A stretch of 64,000 nucleotides of DNA, taken from Polaribacter irgensii 23-P. GTDB taxonomy: Bacteria > Bacteroidota > Bacteroidia > Flavobacteriales > Flavobacteriaceae. The stretch lies in the NCBI RefSeq assembly GCF_000153225.1, contig NZ_CH724148.1, positions 500,640 through 564,639 of the forward strand. Reading direction: 5' to 3'. This document shows, piece by piece, positions 46,829 through 57,015 of the stretch (positions within the stretch are counted from its first letter, which is position 1; each line of letters begins with the position of its first letter). The position numbers were made by a program, and so were the translations under genes. The notes below the pieces were generated by a model that saw only the letters and a program-made list of their open reading frames with translations, was not told where the DNA came from and did not search any database.

Positions 46829-47884
46829 TTATTTTTCTTCGTTAAAGAAGACCTTATAGAATTTCATTTTCTTTTCTTCATCGTACCCTCTTTCTAAATA
46901 TTCTGAGGCAGCCTCCGGGGCATCTACATCTAATTTGATACTGATGTTGGTGTCTAACTTAATTTCTGTCTTTAACTTGTTCTTTTCCTTTTTCAAGACG
47001 ACCCCAGAAACATCAAAGTTATTGCGTATTAGAACATCATTTAAGGTTTCAAAATGTTTTTTGTAGGTATCAAACTGTTCTTTGTGTTTTTCGTCTTCAA
47101 AAACTTCATCTTTAAAAGTGGCATAATCTACCGCTTCATTTTCTTTAAAATAATCAACTGTATTTGCTAAGAAATTTCCTTGTTGTTGCATTCCAAGTTC
47201 TGGCTTAATCACCTCTTCTGAAAATTCTTTACACATTTCTAAGTAATTTTGCGTGTGTGAATTGTAATCATCTGCAAGTTTGATGCTTAAAAAATCTTTG
47301 ATCCAATACTGCGCATCATAATTGTTGTTATCCACGGATAAAACAATAGTGCCCTCTGTATCAGACGTATTTAAAATCAGACACCCTTTGTCTATTCTTT
47401 TGGTAGAAATTCCTTTTTGAACCACCATATCGAAACTTTTATTATCGTCCAAATAGGTTTGGAAAAAGTCGATTTTATTTTCAATTTTAAAAACACCGAT
47501 CGCCTCTGTCAAGACATCCTTATATTCGATGCCCTCTATTAGCACGATAAGTACATCGCCCGTTTTTATTTGTGCTGAATTTGATTGCTCATACAAATGG
47601 TTCACAATATTCTTAGAATACTCAATAAACGAGTTCTCTTCTTTAAAAATTTCTGAAGCATAATTATTTAACTCATTCAAACGAACGTCGGCATGATGAG
47701 AAAAACGGTAACTTTGAGTAAGAGTGCCAAATGGTTTTAACAAGAAACTCTTCATTAAATCATAACTCTCTTGATCAAAACGAATTAAATCTTCTGAGAA
47801 AACATTTTTACCACTATTGAACTTATTTGCAACTTTATGAAGAATACATTTGGTTATTTCTGCTCGCGTTTTTTTGATCATCAT
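46829..47884 (-). CDS. Nucleoid-associated protein (YejK/NdpA family)
   Basis: 351 aa, cytosolic, no membrane segment. The N-terminal domain (RAEITKCILHKVANKFN, then SEDLIRFD) and the central ADDYNSHTQNYLEMCKEF region resemble the NdpA/YejK family that binds DNA or associates with nucleoids. Function in Bacteroidetes not established. Confidence 0.7.
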   Translation of the reverse strand: MMIKKTRAEITKCILHKVANKFNSGKNVFSEDLIRFDQESYDLMKSFLLKPFGTLTQSYRFSHHADVRLNELNNYASEIFKEENSFIEYSKNIVNHLYEQSNSAQIKTGDVLIVLIEGIEYKDVLTEAIGVFKIENKIDFFQTYLDDNKSFDMVVQKGISTKRIDKGCLILNTSDTEGTIVLSVDNNNYDAQYWIKDFLSIKLADDYNSHTQNYLEMCKEFSEEVIKPELGMQQQGNFLANTVDYFKENEAVDYATFKDEVFEDEKHKEQFDTYKKHFETLNDVLIRNNFDVSGVVLKKEKNKLKTEIKLDTNISIKLDVDAPEAASEYLERGYDEEKKMKFYKVFFNEEK

Positions 47885-48014
47885 CTGAAATTAGAAGCGT
47901 AAAAATAGAAAAAGTTTGTGAAGCATTTCATTATAAATTAAGATTCTCAAAAAATAAAATTTAGAGATACGTCCTATTGACTTTAGAGTATGCTACCCGG
48001 TCAAATGTGTGTTT

Positions 48015-48605
48015 TTAACTTTCGTTCGCTGGCAACAATCTAAACGTTTTGCGGTGGTACTCTGTGGCACCGAAGTTTCTAATTGCATTCCGATGTTCCT
48101 TTGTAGGGTATCCTTTGTTCTTCGCCCAATTATACATAGGGAACTCCAAATGAATCTTGGCCATATAGTCATCCCTGTAAGTTTTTGCTAAAACGGAGGC
48201 CGCCGCAATGCTTAAATATTTGCTATCTCCTTTGACAATTGTCTGGTGTGGAATTTCTTTGTAATCTCTGAACTTATTTCCATCTACAATAATAAATTCT
48301 GGGGTTATTTTTAAGCCTGCTATTGCACGATGCATCCCTTCAATAGAAGCCTGTAAAACATTAATTTCATCCACTTCCTGCTGCCAGATAAAAGAAACAC
48401 TAAAAGCCAATGCATTTTCCTCAATAAATGGCCTTACTGCTTCTCTTTTTTTTTCTGAAAGCAATTTAGAGTCATTTAAAAAAGGATGTGTAAAATCTTT
48501 TGATAGAATCACTGCTGCCGCCACAACTGGTCCACACAAACACCCTCTTCCGGCTTCATCTGTTCCTGCTTCTAGAGAAAAACCACTATAATTTAAATGT
48601 AACAT
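48015..48605 (-). CDS. rnhB: Ribonuclease HII
   Basis: 196 aa from the ATG at 48605 (MLHLNYSG), chosen because the upstream 22 codons are not conserved in the family. Catalytic motif [15 protein letters not shown] near the N terminus, then [16 protein letters not shown] and [14 protein letters not shown]. It cleaves RNA in RNA-DNA hybrids and removes misincorporated ribonucleotides. Confidence 0.95.
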   Translation of the reverse strand: MLHLNYSGFSLEAGTDEAGRGCLCGPVVAAAVILSKDFTHPFLNDSKLLSEKKREAVRPFIEENALAFSVSFIWQQEVDEINVLQASIEGMHRAIAGLKITPEFIIVDGNKFRDYKEIPHQTIVKGDSKYLSIAAASVLAKTYRDDYMAKIHLEFPMYNWAKNKGYPTKEHRNAIRNFGATEYHRKTFRLLPANES

Positions 48606-48765
48606 GCTGCAAAGTAGCAAAATTTTCGGTTTGATTCCTAACTTCCGAATAAGGATGTCTTCAAAAAACAAACCAAGAATCCTACTTTAATTAAAAATTT
48701 TCACAGTACTTAATCCCTATGATTTTCGTTTAATTATTTTACATTTGTTCTTGCAGGATCAATCT

Positions 48766-50736
48766 ATGAATAAAGCACTACTTTTTTTATCACTATTTGT
48801 TTTTCTAGGAACACAGACCCTATTTTCTCAAAATTTAAGAAGATCCAATGAAATGTTTGGAGGAATGAATAATCTTGATCGACAGCAAAATGACAGCCTG
48901 AAAGGACCTGGAAAAATAAATGTCACCCTCTCTGGAAAAACAACCTATACTGATTACAAAATAATCTCTCATACCAACGACACCACGTATATAGATACCA
49001 CACTCAACTTGCAAAAAGAATACAAGTTCAACTACCTTAGAAAAGATTTATTTGAGCTGTTAGAATTTCACAATCAGGGACAAACTTTTAATAATTTAGG
49101 CTACGACTTTACCAGTATTTCAAAACTTCCCGACATTGGTTTTACTGCCAAACAACCTAGTTATTTAGAAGTGGAAGACATAAAATATTACGAAGTCCCC
49201 ACACCCACTTCAGAAATCTTATATCGAACCGGTTTGCAACAAGGACAAGTGCTGGATGCTCTATTTACACTAAATTTTTCAAAAAGACTCAATGTATCGC
49301 TGGCGTATAAAGGATTGCGTTCTCTCGGCGCCTACAGGCGTGCCTTAGTTAGTAATGGCAATTTTAGGGGTTCTTTTCAGTATAGCACTGAAAAAAATAA
49401 ATATCAAATTAAAGGTCATTTAGCATCCCAAGACTTTTTTCATCAAGAAAGCGGAGGCTTGACTACAGAAGCCCTAGATAATTTTATCAGTGAAGACCCC
49501 AACTTTGAGCGTAGGTCGCGTTTAGATGTTAATTTAACAAAATCCGAAAGTCAGTTCGAGGGAAACAGAACATATATTGCCCAGAGCTATAAACTTCTAG
49601 CCAGCAAAGACACTGTCAACAATAAAGATTTCAGCAATCTAAAAATTGGCCATATTTACACCAGTGAAAAAAAATCCTATGAATTTATTCAAAATGAATT
49701 GACAGAAGATTTTTTCGGATCGGCAGGCTCTGCAAATCCAAAAAGAAAAGCGGCCGAAAGTAAGCTGCGCAACAATGAGTTGAATTTGGAATTTAACTCT
49801 AAATATGTACTAGGGAAATTCAAAGCAAAAGCAAATTTCATAAACTATTCTTATGGCTATGACACCATATTAAACAGCAAAAGTGGTATTAACAAATTGA
49901 AAATTGAAGGAAATGCCATTTCTTTTGGAGCTGATTGGAATGCCAAAATAAAAAAATTTCAACTAAATGCGGACGCAAGTATCACGCCGGGAAAAGGAAG
50001 ACTTTCAGGAAACTACCTAAAGGGGGAAGCGGTGTATAAAAGAGATAGCATTTTTAAAATAAAAGGCACTTTACTTCTAAATTCAAAGGCACCAAACTTT
50101 AACACCTTACTACACCAGAGTGAGTATGACGACTACAATTGGCAGCATAATTTCAGCAATGTAAATACAAGAGACCTCGGTTTCGACTTGACTTCTAAAT
50201 GGATCAATGCGTCTTTAAATTTTACCAATTTAGACAATTACACCTATTTTGACGCACAGAGCCAACCACAACAATTTGATGCCCAAATAAGTTATTTAAA
50301 GGTAAAAGCAAACAAAGAGTTCACGCTTGGTAAATTTGCCTTAGACAACACCTTAATGTACCAAAATGTAAGCAGTGGAAGTACCGTTTTTAGAGTTCCT
50401 GAGTTTGTAAGCAGAAATACATTGTACTATACAGATTATTGGTTTAAAGGAAAACCAATGCTTGTAAATATTGGCATTACATTCAAATACTTTTCGGCTT
50501 ATGCTGCAAATGCTTACAATCCTCTTTTAGCAGAGTTTAGATTGCAAAATGAAGAACAAATTGGGTTTCCTACTTTTGATGTTTTCTTCAACGCCCAGGT
50601 AAGGAGAACGCGTTTGTATTTTAAGGTGGACAATGCTACTTCTAAATTTACTAGTAAAAATTACTTTTCAGCACCAAATTATCCTTACAGGGACTTAACA
50701 ATCCGCTTTGGTTTAGTTTGGAATTGGTTTATATAG
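48766..50736 (+). CDS. Putative outer-membrane porin
   Basis: 656 aa from the ATG at 48766, which starts the signal peptide (MNKALLFLSLFVFLGTQTLFSQ). The remainder is rich in Tyr, Phe, Asn and Thr with alternating polar/hydrophobic beta-strands and ends in IRFGLVWNWFI, an outer-membrane C-terminal strand with aromatic end. It matches the putative porin family common in flavobacteria (PF14121-like). Substrate unknown. The frame is open 7 codons upstream of the chosen start. Confidence 0.85.
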   Translation: MNKALLFLSLFVFLGTQTLFSQNLRRSNEMFGGMNNLDRQQNDSLKGPGKINVTLSGKTTYTDYKIISHTNDTTYIDTTLNLQKEYKFNYLRKDLFELLEFHNQGQTFNNLGYDFTSISKLPDIGFTAKQPSYLEVEDIKYYEVPTPTSEILYRTGLQQGQVLDALFTLNFSKRLNVSLAYKGLRSLGAYRRALVSNGNFRGSFQYSTEKNKYQIKGHLASQDFFHQESGGLTTEALDNFISEDPNFERRSRLDVNLTKSESQFEGNRTYIAQSYKLLASKDTVNNKDFSNLKIGHIYTSEKKSYEFIQNELTEDFFGSAGSANPKRKAAESKLRNNELNLEFNSKYVLGKFKAKANFINYSYGYDTILNSKSGINKLKIEGNAISFGADWNAKIKKFQLNADASITPGKGRLSGNYLKGEAVYKRDSIFKIKGTLLLNSKAPNFNTLLHQSEYDDYNWQHNFSNVNTRDLGFDLTSKWINASLNFTNLDNYTYFDAQSQPQQFDAQISYLKVKANKEFTLGKFALDNTLMYQNVSSGSTVFRVPEFVSRNTLYYTDYWFKGKPMLVNIGITFKYFSAYAANAYNPLLAEFRLQNEEQIGFPTFDVFFNAQVRRTRLYFKVDNATSKFTSKNYFSAPNYPYRDLTIRFGLVWNWFI

Positions 50737-51318
50737 CTATAATATAGCCAACAAGCAAGAATTTATTTTACAACAAACGTATCTCCACAAAATAAACTTA
50801 AAAATAATTGAAAACTTTTGCTACTCAAAAGTTTTACTTAAGAATCACGACACTTTTAGTTTGCCACATATTTTGGTAGAAATTACAATGCCCTTTTGGT
50901 AGAAATTCTTTCTCTTCTGAAAACAGAATGCAAGGAAAGAATTGGTTTGATGTCTTGTTGCATGGATTTCCTTAGGTTTTATTATTGATCTCAATACTGT
51001 TAAATATTTTTTGATTTGTTGACAAAAAAAGTTTCCCAATAAGTGTTTGTAAACAAACCAGTGACTTTAAATTATAATAGCGATTTGATCAAAAAAAAAG
51101 CGCCTAAAAATTTTGATACAATCCTTTCCTATATAAATTCTAAGCACATGAAATTTATTTAGCAAAGGATCGTATTGTTTAATTAAAAACTTTAGGATGA
51201 TGTTTTGTAAGTATATATTTAATGCAAACACACCAAATTACAAAAGCAAATATGCTTAAATTTGTACAAAATAAATACAACAATTCAACTTTTATAAATT
51301 CTTTAAAACGGGTTGTTA
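50737..51318. other. Intergenic region upstream of cytochrome P450
   Basis: 582 bp, AT-rich. A minus-strand open frame at 50845-51039 has no protein-like features and is dismissed. Nothing else found but the -7 box at 51257. Confidence 0.5.
51257..51264 (+). promoter_or_regulatory. Candidate -7 box of cytochrome P450 gene
   Basis: TAAATTTG fits TAnnTTTG, 55 bp before the ATG at 51319. No good -33 element. Confidence 0.3.
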
Positions 51319-52674
51319 ATGAGTGCAAATAAAATTAAAATGAGTGTATCCAATAAAATTCCAGAAGTTTCTTTTTTTAAGTTTCTAAAGCATGCCAATG
51401 CTATTTTACAAAATCCTTTACCTTTTCACGCAAAAAACTTTGCTTCTTTAGGAGATATTTTTCGTTTAAAAATTGGTTTTGGAAAATCTGTTTTGTTTTG
51501 TAGAGATGCTGGACTTTTACAACATGCGCTTCAAAAGAATCAAAAAAATTATACTAAATCTTATATTCAGACCAAAGATTTAGCAAAATATGTTGGAAAA
51601 GGATTGTTAACTGCTGAGGGAGAGCATTGGCAAAAACAACGAAAATTAATTCAGCCAGCTTTTCATAAAGGCCAACTTAAGCTGTTGGTTGATACCATTC
51701 AAAAAACCATTTTAGCAGAATTAAAAAATATTAAAATTGGAAAACCGATGGATGTTTTTCCTGTTTTTAATGATTTGGCTTTTCAAACTGTAATTAAATC
51801 AATTTTCAATATAAACATTTCTGCTACTGATATTGATTCATTGCAACATACCACAGAAGCTACTCAAAAAATGTTGGTTCAAGAACTAAGACAACCCTTT
51901 TTTGTTTGGTGGTTTAACCTTTCAGGAAAAACGAAAAAGCATTTAAACTTGACTCAAAATTCGAGAACAATTTTAAAAAGATTGGTGGAAGAAAGAAAGC
52001 AAAGCAACGGAGATCATCATGATTTACTGGACATGCTTTTAAGTGCAAAATATGAGGATGGCTCTAAGATGGATGAAAATCAATTGGTAGATGAAATATT
52101 GATTTTGTTTGCAGCAGGTCATGAAACAACTTCAAATGCACTTACTTTTACCTGCGAATTATTAGCCAGAAATCCTGCAGCACAATCAAAAGTGGCATCT
52201 GAAATCAAAAAAATAAAAAGTGAATCTACGGATTGCATGCACTGGATAAAAAATGCGAGCTATACAAAATTAGTTATTGAAGAATCTATGCGTTTGTTTC
52301 CTCCAGCCTATTTTATGGACCGGGTAAATATTGAGGAAGACACTTACAACGGAATTGTTTTACCCAAAGGCTCGAATTTGTTGTTTTCAATTTATGAGAT
52401 TCATCGTCATTCAGACTTTTGGAAACAGCCAAATAAATTTATTCCTGAGCGTTTTTTAGATGAAAATATTAAGTTTTCAAAAAATTATTTCCCCTTTGGT
52501 GCGGGACCTAGAATGTGTATTGGCAATAATTTTGCCATGTACGAAATGATTTTAGCAATTATTGCTTTGGTAGCGCAATTCGAAATTATTGAAAAGGAAT
52601 CCCCTATTCAAATAAAACCACTAATAACACTGAAACCTCACAATGCTATTTTGGAATTTAAAAATAGGATTTGA
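51319..52674 (+). CDS. Cytochrome P450
   Basis: 451 aa from the ATG at 51319 (MSANKIKMS); a TTG two codons upstream is less likely. Class signatures are AGHETTSNAL (oxygen-binding helix I), EESMRLFPP (ExxR) and FPFGAGPRMCIGNNFA (haem-ligand Cys). The sequence resembles self-sufficient or ferredoxin-dependent bacterial fatty-acid or terpenoid hydroxylases of the CYP102/CYP4-like type. No redox partner gene is adjacent, and the substrate is unknown. Confidence 0.95.
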   Translation: MSANKIKMSVSNKIPEVSFFKFLKHANAILQNPLPFHAKNFASLGDIFRLKIGFGKSVLFCRDAGLLQHALQKNQKNYTKSYIQTKDLAKYVGKGLLTAEGEHWQKQRKLIQPAFHKGQLKLLVDTIQKTILAELKNIKIGKPMDVFPVFNDLAFQTVIKSIFNINISATDIDSLQHTTEATQKMLVQELRQPFFVWWFNLSGKTKKHLNLTQNSRTILKRLVEERKQSNGDHHDLLDMLLSAKYEDGSKMDENQLVDEILILFAAGHETTSNALTFTCELLARNPAAQSKVASEIKKIKSESTDCMHWIKNASYTKLVIEESMRLFPPAYFMDRVNIEEDTYNGIVLPKGSNLLFSIYEIHRHSDFWKQPNKFIPERFLDENIKFSKNYFPFGAGPRMCIGNNFAMYEMILAIIALVAQFEIIEKESPIQIKPLITLKPHNAILEFKNRI

Positions 52675-53459
52675 TTGAAAGATCAAATTTTTAATTAAAT
52701 TTCTACAAATCAAATTAAATTCTTTGTGAGGAAAAAGTAGTTGTAAACTTGTCTAATTGGTAACAAAGAAAAAATTAATCTCAACGAATTATTATTTAGC
52801 AAGCAACTCTTCTTCCAGAATTTCCTTTAGGTCGCGTTATAAAACCAGAAGGATTTGTGTGAACAATTAATTCTTTATTTAAGATGTTTTTTGTGTCGTC
52901 ATCACAATCAATGCACAATTCATCAGTTTTTAACAATTGAAGCTCAAATTACAAGTCTATACTATTCAAAAAAAATAATTCATAAGAAGAAAAATTAGTA
53001 AAATCATCTATCGATTATAGATTACAGAAATCTCTTTGAAATAAAAAAGGAGAAATTACATTATCAGCCAGTGATTTGTTTAATAATTTTGGATTAAGAC
53101 AACGCATCAATGGAGAAGGTTTGAAAGCTTTGTATGAAAGCAATTTTGAAACTCAAATTATTCGTTTAGGGAGGAAGTGTAAATTTTAAAAACAAAATTT
53201 ATACTTCATTGTATTTGTCCAAAAAAACGCGTTGTGCTCATACCTAAATTTAAGTTAAGACTCAAACATATATTGCTGTTAAACAGTTTAAGTTTTTCTT
53301 TTAACAATCTCATTTAGCTTTGTAAGGTTTCCTTAATTTTTTATTAGAGATACTTCTCAGCTATTTCATTATCGTCTTCTTCTTCTTATTTAAAAATTCG
53401 ACTGATCTAATATAAAAATCCATTTTAAGTAATTAATATCAACAGAATTATATAGAAAC
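52675..53459. other. Intergenic region with gene remnants
   Basis: 785 bp without an intact gene. It contains the C-terminal relic of a TonB-dependent receptor (53046-53189) and a 50-codon open frame without a clear start on the minus strand (about 52796-52950) listed in the findings. The rest is AT-rich. Confidence 0.6.
53046..53189 (+). pseudogene. C-terminal relic of an outer-membrane receptor
   Basis: A 47-codon stretch reads KGEITLSASDLFNNFGLRQR, then a loop, then ESNFETQIIRLGRKCKF followed by TAA. The final strand with a terminal Phe and the DLFN motif resemble the C-terminal strands of flavobacterial TonB-dependent or outer-membrane beta-barrel receptors (typically RLGxxYRF). No upstream part of the gene is found; Tyr-Arg-Phe has become Cys-Lys-Phe. 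A deletion remnant. Confidence 0.5.
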
Positions 53460-54929
53460 TTATTTTTTTACCAACTGCCTAATTTTAATATTTAAAGCGG
53501 CAAATAGCAAGGTAGTAAACGGACTTAGATAATTAAAAATAGCATACACAAAATAATCTGAAACAGAAACACCCAACACGCTAGATTGATAAGCCCCGCA
53601 AGTGTTCCAAGGAATTAAAACGGAGGTTACGGTACCCGAATCTTCTAAAGTTCTACTCAAATTTTCTGGTGCTAAACCCTTGTCCTCATATGCTTTTTTA
53701 AACATTTTACCAGGAATTACAATTGCTAAGTATTGGTCTGATGCAATTGCATTCAATCCTAAACAACTAATAACAGTGCTTGCAAACAAGCCAAAGACTG
53801 AACTCGCAACTGACAATAAACTTTTCGTAATTTTTGACAATGCTCCAATGGCATCCATTACACCACCAAAAACCATGGCACAAATAATTAAAAATATGGT
53901 CCACAACATTCCATTCATTCCACCAGATGAAAATAATTCTGATAACTTCTCATTATCTGTTGTTATGTTGGTGTCTATAAAAACAGCATTGATGATAGAT
54001 TTAAAATTGGAATCTGACAAGCTTGCCAGAACGTCACTTTGAAAAATAAATGCAAAAACTGCTGCTAATAGCACCCCTGTTCCTAACGCTATCAACGGTT
54101 TTGTTTTCATTAAAATCATTCCTATTACAATTCCTGGAACTAAAAACAACCAAGGTGAAATATAAAATGTATTGTCTATAGAGGCTAATAAGTCGCTAAT
54201 ATCTGAACTCCCAGTGGTATCTATGGTACTGCTTAAAATAGCAAATACAATCAACGTTACGATAATGGTTGGCACTGTCGTGATTGCCATGTATTTTATA
54301 TGTGTAAACAAATCTGTACCTGCCATGACGGGTGCTAAATTTGTAGTGTCTGATAGTGGCGACATTTTGTCTCCAAAATAAGCTCCTGAAATTACCGCTC
54401 CAGCAATCATCCCTGTTGGAATTCCTAAAGCACTTCCAATCCCTACTAAAGCAATACCCACCGTAGCTGATGTCGTCCATGAGCTTCCTGTCGCTATGGA
54501 TATAATAGCTGCAATCACCACAGATGCCGGTAAAAATATTTCTGGACTTAGTACTTGTAATCCGTAATAGACCATCGCAGGAATAATACCACTAACTAGC
54601 CAAGTTCCGGCCAAAGCTCCTACTAAAAACAAAATCATGATTGGAACAAAAATACTTTTCCAATTTTCCCAAACTTCAAAAATCATTCTAGATGCGGGCA
54701 CTTTATTCAAAAAACCAACAACGGCAGCAACCAAACCTCCCATCAATAAAATATATTGATTTGTATACCCACCAAACCACTCTTGGCCTTCCACAAAAAA
54801 GATATTGTAAGCTAATAAGGACATGAGGATTAAAACAGGCGATAGGGATTCTAATAAGTTTAATTCTTTATTACCTGTCACTTTTTGGTCTTCAATCTGT
54901 ATTTCTGAAGGCTTGTTTTTGTCTTGCAT
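53460..54929 (-). CDS. nhaC: Na+/H+ antiporter NhaC family
   Basis: 489 aa, about 12 hydrophobic helices. Conserved segments are VSGIIPAMVYYGLQVLSPE, SIATGSSWTTSATVGIALVG, SGAYFGDKMSPLSDTTNLAP (with acidic and polar residues used for ion transport), CLGLNAIASDQYLAIVIPG and VLIPWNTCGAYQSSVLG, as in NhaC and related malate/Na+ antiporters. It would export Na+ in exchange for H+, matching the sodium bioenergetics implied by the nqr operon. Confidence 0.92.
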   Translation of the reverse strand: MQDKNKPSEIQIEDQKVTGNKELNLLESLSPVLILMSLLAYNIFFVEGQEWFGGYTNQYILLMGGLVAAVVGFLNKVPASRMIFEVWENWKSIFVPIMILFLVGALAGTWLVSGIIPAMVYYGLQVLSPEIFLPASVVIAAIISIATGSSWTTSATVGIALVGIGSALGIPTGMIAGAVISGAYFGDKMSPLSDTTNLAPVMAGTDLFTHIKYMAITTVPTIIVTLIVFAILSSTIDTTGSSDISDLLASIDNTFYISPWLFLVPGIVIGMILMKTKPLIALGTGVLLAAVFAFIFQSDVLASLSDSNFKSIINAVFIDTNITTDNEKLSELFSSGGMNGMLWTIFLIICAMVFGGVMDAIGALSKITKSLLSVASSVFGLFASTVISCLGLNAIASDQYLAIVIPGKMFKKAYEDKGLAPENLSRTLEDSGTVTSVLIPWNTCGAYQSSVLGVSVSDYFVYAIFNYLSPFTTLLFAALNIKIRQLVKK

Positions 54930-55145
54930 TCCTTATTATTTGTTTAGATATGGTAATGTTACGCTTTTACACGATGTTATGCAAATAGATTTGGCGCCCT
55001 TCCTGTAATATTCATAGAATTTTCAGCTTAAATTTAAAAGAAAATACCAAAATAGAAATTACAATTAACAACAAAATATCTTCCACTAAGTGCGAACTAA
55101 AAATAAAATTATTACAAAAAACAGCTGGTATACTTTTCTAACCTC

Positions 55146-56345
55146 TTATAAAATTCCAACTTCTTTCATACACCCTTTCATAAGCTTATATGTTCTTGAA
55201 ATATCATTGTCTAAGCCAATAGAAAAACGAATTAATCCTTCTGAAAGCCCCATTACTTTTTGCTCTTCTTCTGGTATTTCTGACGATGTAGAAGCTCTGG
55301 GAGCCGAAAACAAAGTTTTATAAAAACCAAGACTTACTGCCAAATAGCCCACATTTTTATATTGCATTAACTCCATTAGCGCGTTCGCCTTATCTAAAGA
55401 GCCCACATCTAAAGTTAACATGCCTCCAAAACCGAATTCAGCGTTCATCATGGATTTAAACAATGCATGAGAAGGGTGTGATTGCAATCCAGGATATACT
55501 GTCTTTAAGCCATCTGCTTCAAACTTATTTGCCAAAAAGGAAGCATTCAAGCTATGTTGCTTCATTCGAATGTGCAAAGTCCGCATATTTTTTAAGACTG
55601 ATGCCGCTCTTAAGCTATCTAAGGTTGCCCCTAATAGCATGCTTGCTCCATCATTTACACTTCGCAAATTATTGATAAATTCTTGCGTTCCACAAACAAC
55701 ACCTCCCACGGTATCTGAAGAACCATTTATAAATTTAGTCAAACTGTGACACACAATATCTGCACCTAATTTTGCTGGTGAAATTGACAAAGGAGAAAAC
55801 GTATTGTCTACGACTAATTTTAAATTGTATTTTTTAGCCAAAGCGGCCAAAGCGATAATATCTGCAACTTCTAAAAGGGGATTGCTTACCGACTCACAAT
55901 ACAACACTTTAGTCTTTTTCGTAATAGCTGCCTCCACAACTTGATGTTTTGTAATGTCTACAAAAGTGGTCTCAATTCCCAACCTTGGCGTAAAGTTTTT
56001 TAAGAATGCATACGTTCCTCCGTAAATTGTTCGGCTAGAAACGATGTGTTCTCCAGCACCTACTAATTGTAGTAAAACTGGCGTAATGGCCCCCATACCT
56101 GATGCTGCTACATTGGCTGTTTCTGTGCCTTCCATAGCTGCCAAAGCGGCTCCTAAATATAAATTTGAAGGGGTTGTATGGCGCGCATACAAATGACAGC
56201 CATCTGTATTTCCTTCAAAAGTATCACGCATTGTATTTGCCGACATAAAGGTATACGTAGAGGAGTCTGAAATCGATGGGTTTACGCCACCGAACTCACC
56301 AAAATACTGTACGTCTTGAATATTATCTGCTGGATTGAATTTCAT
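55146..56345 (-). CDS. PLP-dependent Cys/Met metabolism enzyme (methionine gamma-lyase-like)
   Basis: 399 aa from the ATG at 56345 (MKFNPADN); the 10 codons upstream are treated as untranslated. Family signatures are CHLYARHTTPSNLYLGAALA, SSRTIYGGTYAFLKNF, YCESVSNPLLEVADI, VVDNTFSPLSISPAKLGADI and the PLP lysine in CHSLTKFINGSSDTVGG. The fold is shared by methionine gamma-lyase, cystathionine gamma-synthase and beta-lyase, so the exact reaction is open. A divergently transcribed Lrp-type regulator lies 150 bp away and probably controls it. Confidence 0.9.
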   Translation of the reverse strand: MKFNPADNIQDVQYFGEFGGVNPSISDSSTYTFMSANTMRDTFEGNTDGCHLYARHTTPSNLYLGAALAAMEGTETANVAASGMGAITPVLLQLVGAGEHIVSSRTIYGGTYAFLKNFTPRLGIETTFVDITKHQVVEAAITKKTKVLYCESVSNPLLEVADIIALAALAKKYNLKLVVDNTFSPLSISPAKLGADIVCHSLTKFINGSSDTVGGVVCGTQEFINNLRSVNDGASMLLGATLDSLRAASVLKNMRTLHIRMKQHSLNASFLANKFEADGLKTVYPGLQSHPSHALFKSMMNAEFGFGGMLTLDVGSLDKANALMELMQYKNVGYLAVSLGFYKTLFSAPRASTSSEIPEEEQKVMGLSEGLIRFSIGLDNDISRTYKLMKGCMKEVGIL

Positions 56346-56495
56346 AATCTTCGTTTTTATAAAACAAAACAACAAATAATTAGAAAAATAATCAATATAA
56401 TGTATAAATTATAGATTATTTACCTAATTTAGATTCATTTATTAAATTTATAAACTAAAAAAAAGGCCTTTAATTTAAATTTTTAGAAAATCACA

Positions 56496-56951
56496 ATGCT
56501 AGACACTACCGACAAGAAACTTCTCAACTTACTACAACAAGACGGCAAACAGACGACCAAACAATTGTCTCTGCAATTAAACCTTTCTGTAACCGCTATT
56601 TATGAGCGCGTAAAAAAATTAGAAAACCAAAAAGTAGTTCAAAAGTATGTAGCCATTGTAAATAAAAATAAAATCGAAAAGTCTTTTCTAGTCTTTTGCC
56701 ATTTAAAATTGATTCAGCATGCCAAAGAATACGTAACTACTTTTGAACGTGAAATTTTAAAATTAGAAGAAGTTTCTGAGTGCTTTCATGTCAGTGGTGA
56801 TTATGATTACATTCTAAAGATATACGTAAAGGATATGGAAGCGTATCGAAATTTTATGCTCACAAAATTAACAACCATAAAATATATTGGCAGTACACAC
56901 AGCACTTTTGCCATTGAAGAAGTAAAAAACACCACTGCGATACACGTGTAA
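56496..56951 (+). CDS. Lrp/AsnC-family transcriptional regulator
   Basis: 151 aa. N-terminal winged helix (TDKKLLNLLQQDGKQTTKQL, then LNLSVTAIYERVKKLE) and C-terminal RAM effector-binding domain (VSECFHVSGDYDYILKIYVK). It is likely to sense an amino acid and regulate its divergent PLP-enzyme neighbour; the ligand is not determined from sequence. Confidence 0.95.
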   Translation: MLDTTDKKLLNLLQQDGKQTTKQLSLQLNLSVTAIYERVKKLENQKVVQKYVAIVNKNKIEKSFLVFCHLKLIQHAKEYVTTFEREILKLEEVSECFHVSGDYDYILKIYVKDMEAYRNFMLTKLTTIKYIGSTHSTFAIEEVKNTTAIHV

Positions 56952-56955
56952 CGAT

Positions 56956-56983
56956 AAAACCCAAAACTTTCGTTTTGGGTTTT
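56956..56983 (+). terminator. Terminator downstream of the Lrp gene
   Basis: AAAACCCAAAAC, loop TTTC, GTTTTGGGTTTT. Perfect stem followed by T, close to the gene's stop codon. Confidence 0.85.
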
Positions 56984-57015
56984 GTAAAATTTTTAGGAAA
57001 GTCTAAAGAATTTCC

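Noticed and set aside
50845..51039. Minus-strand frame of 64 codons upstream of the P450 gene
   Set aside because: No signal, motif or sensible composition; the region is better read as non-coding.
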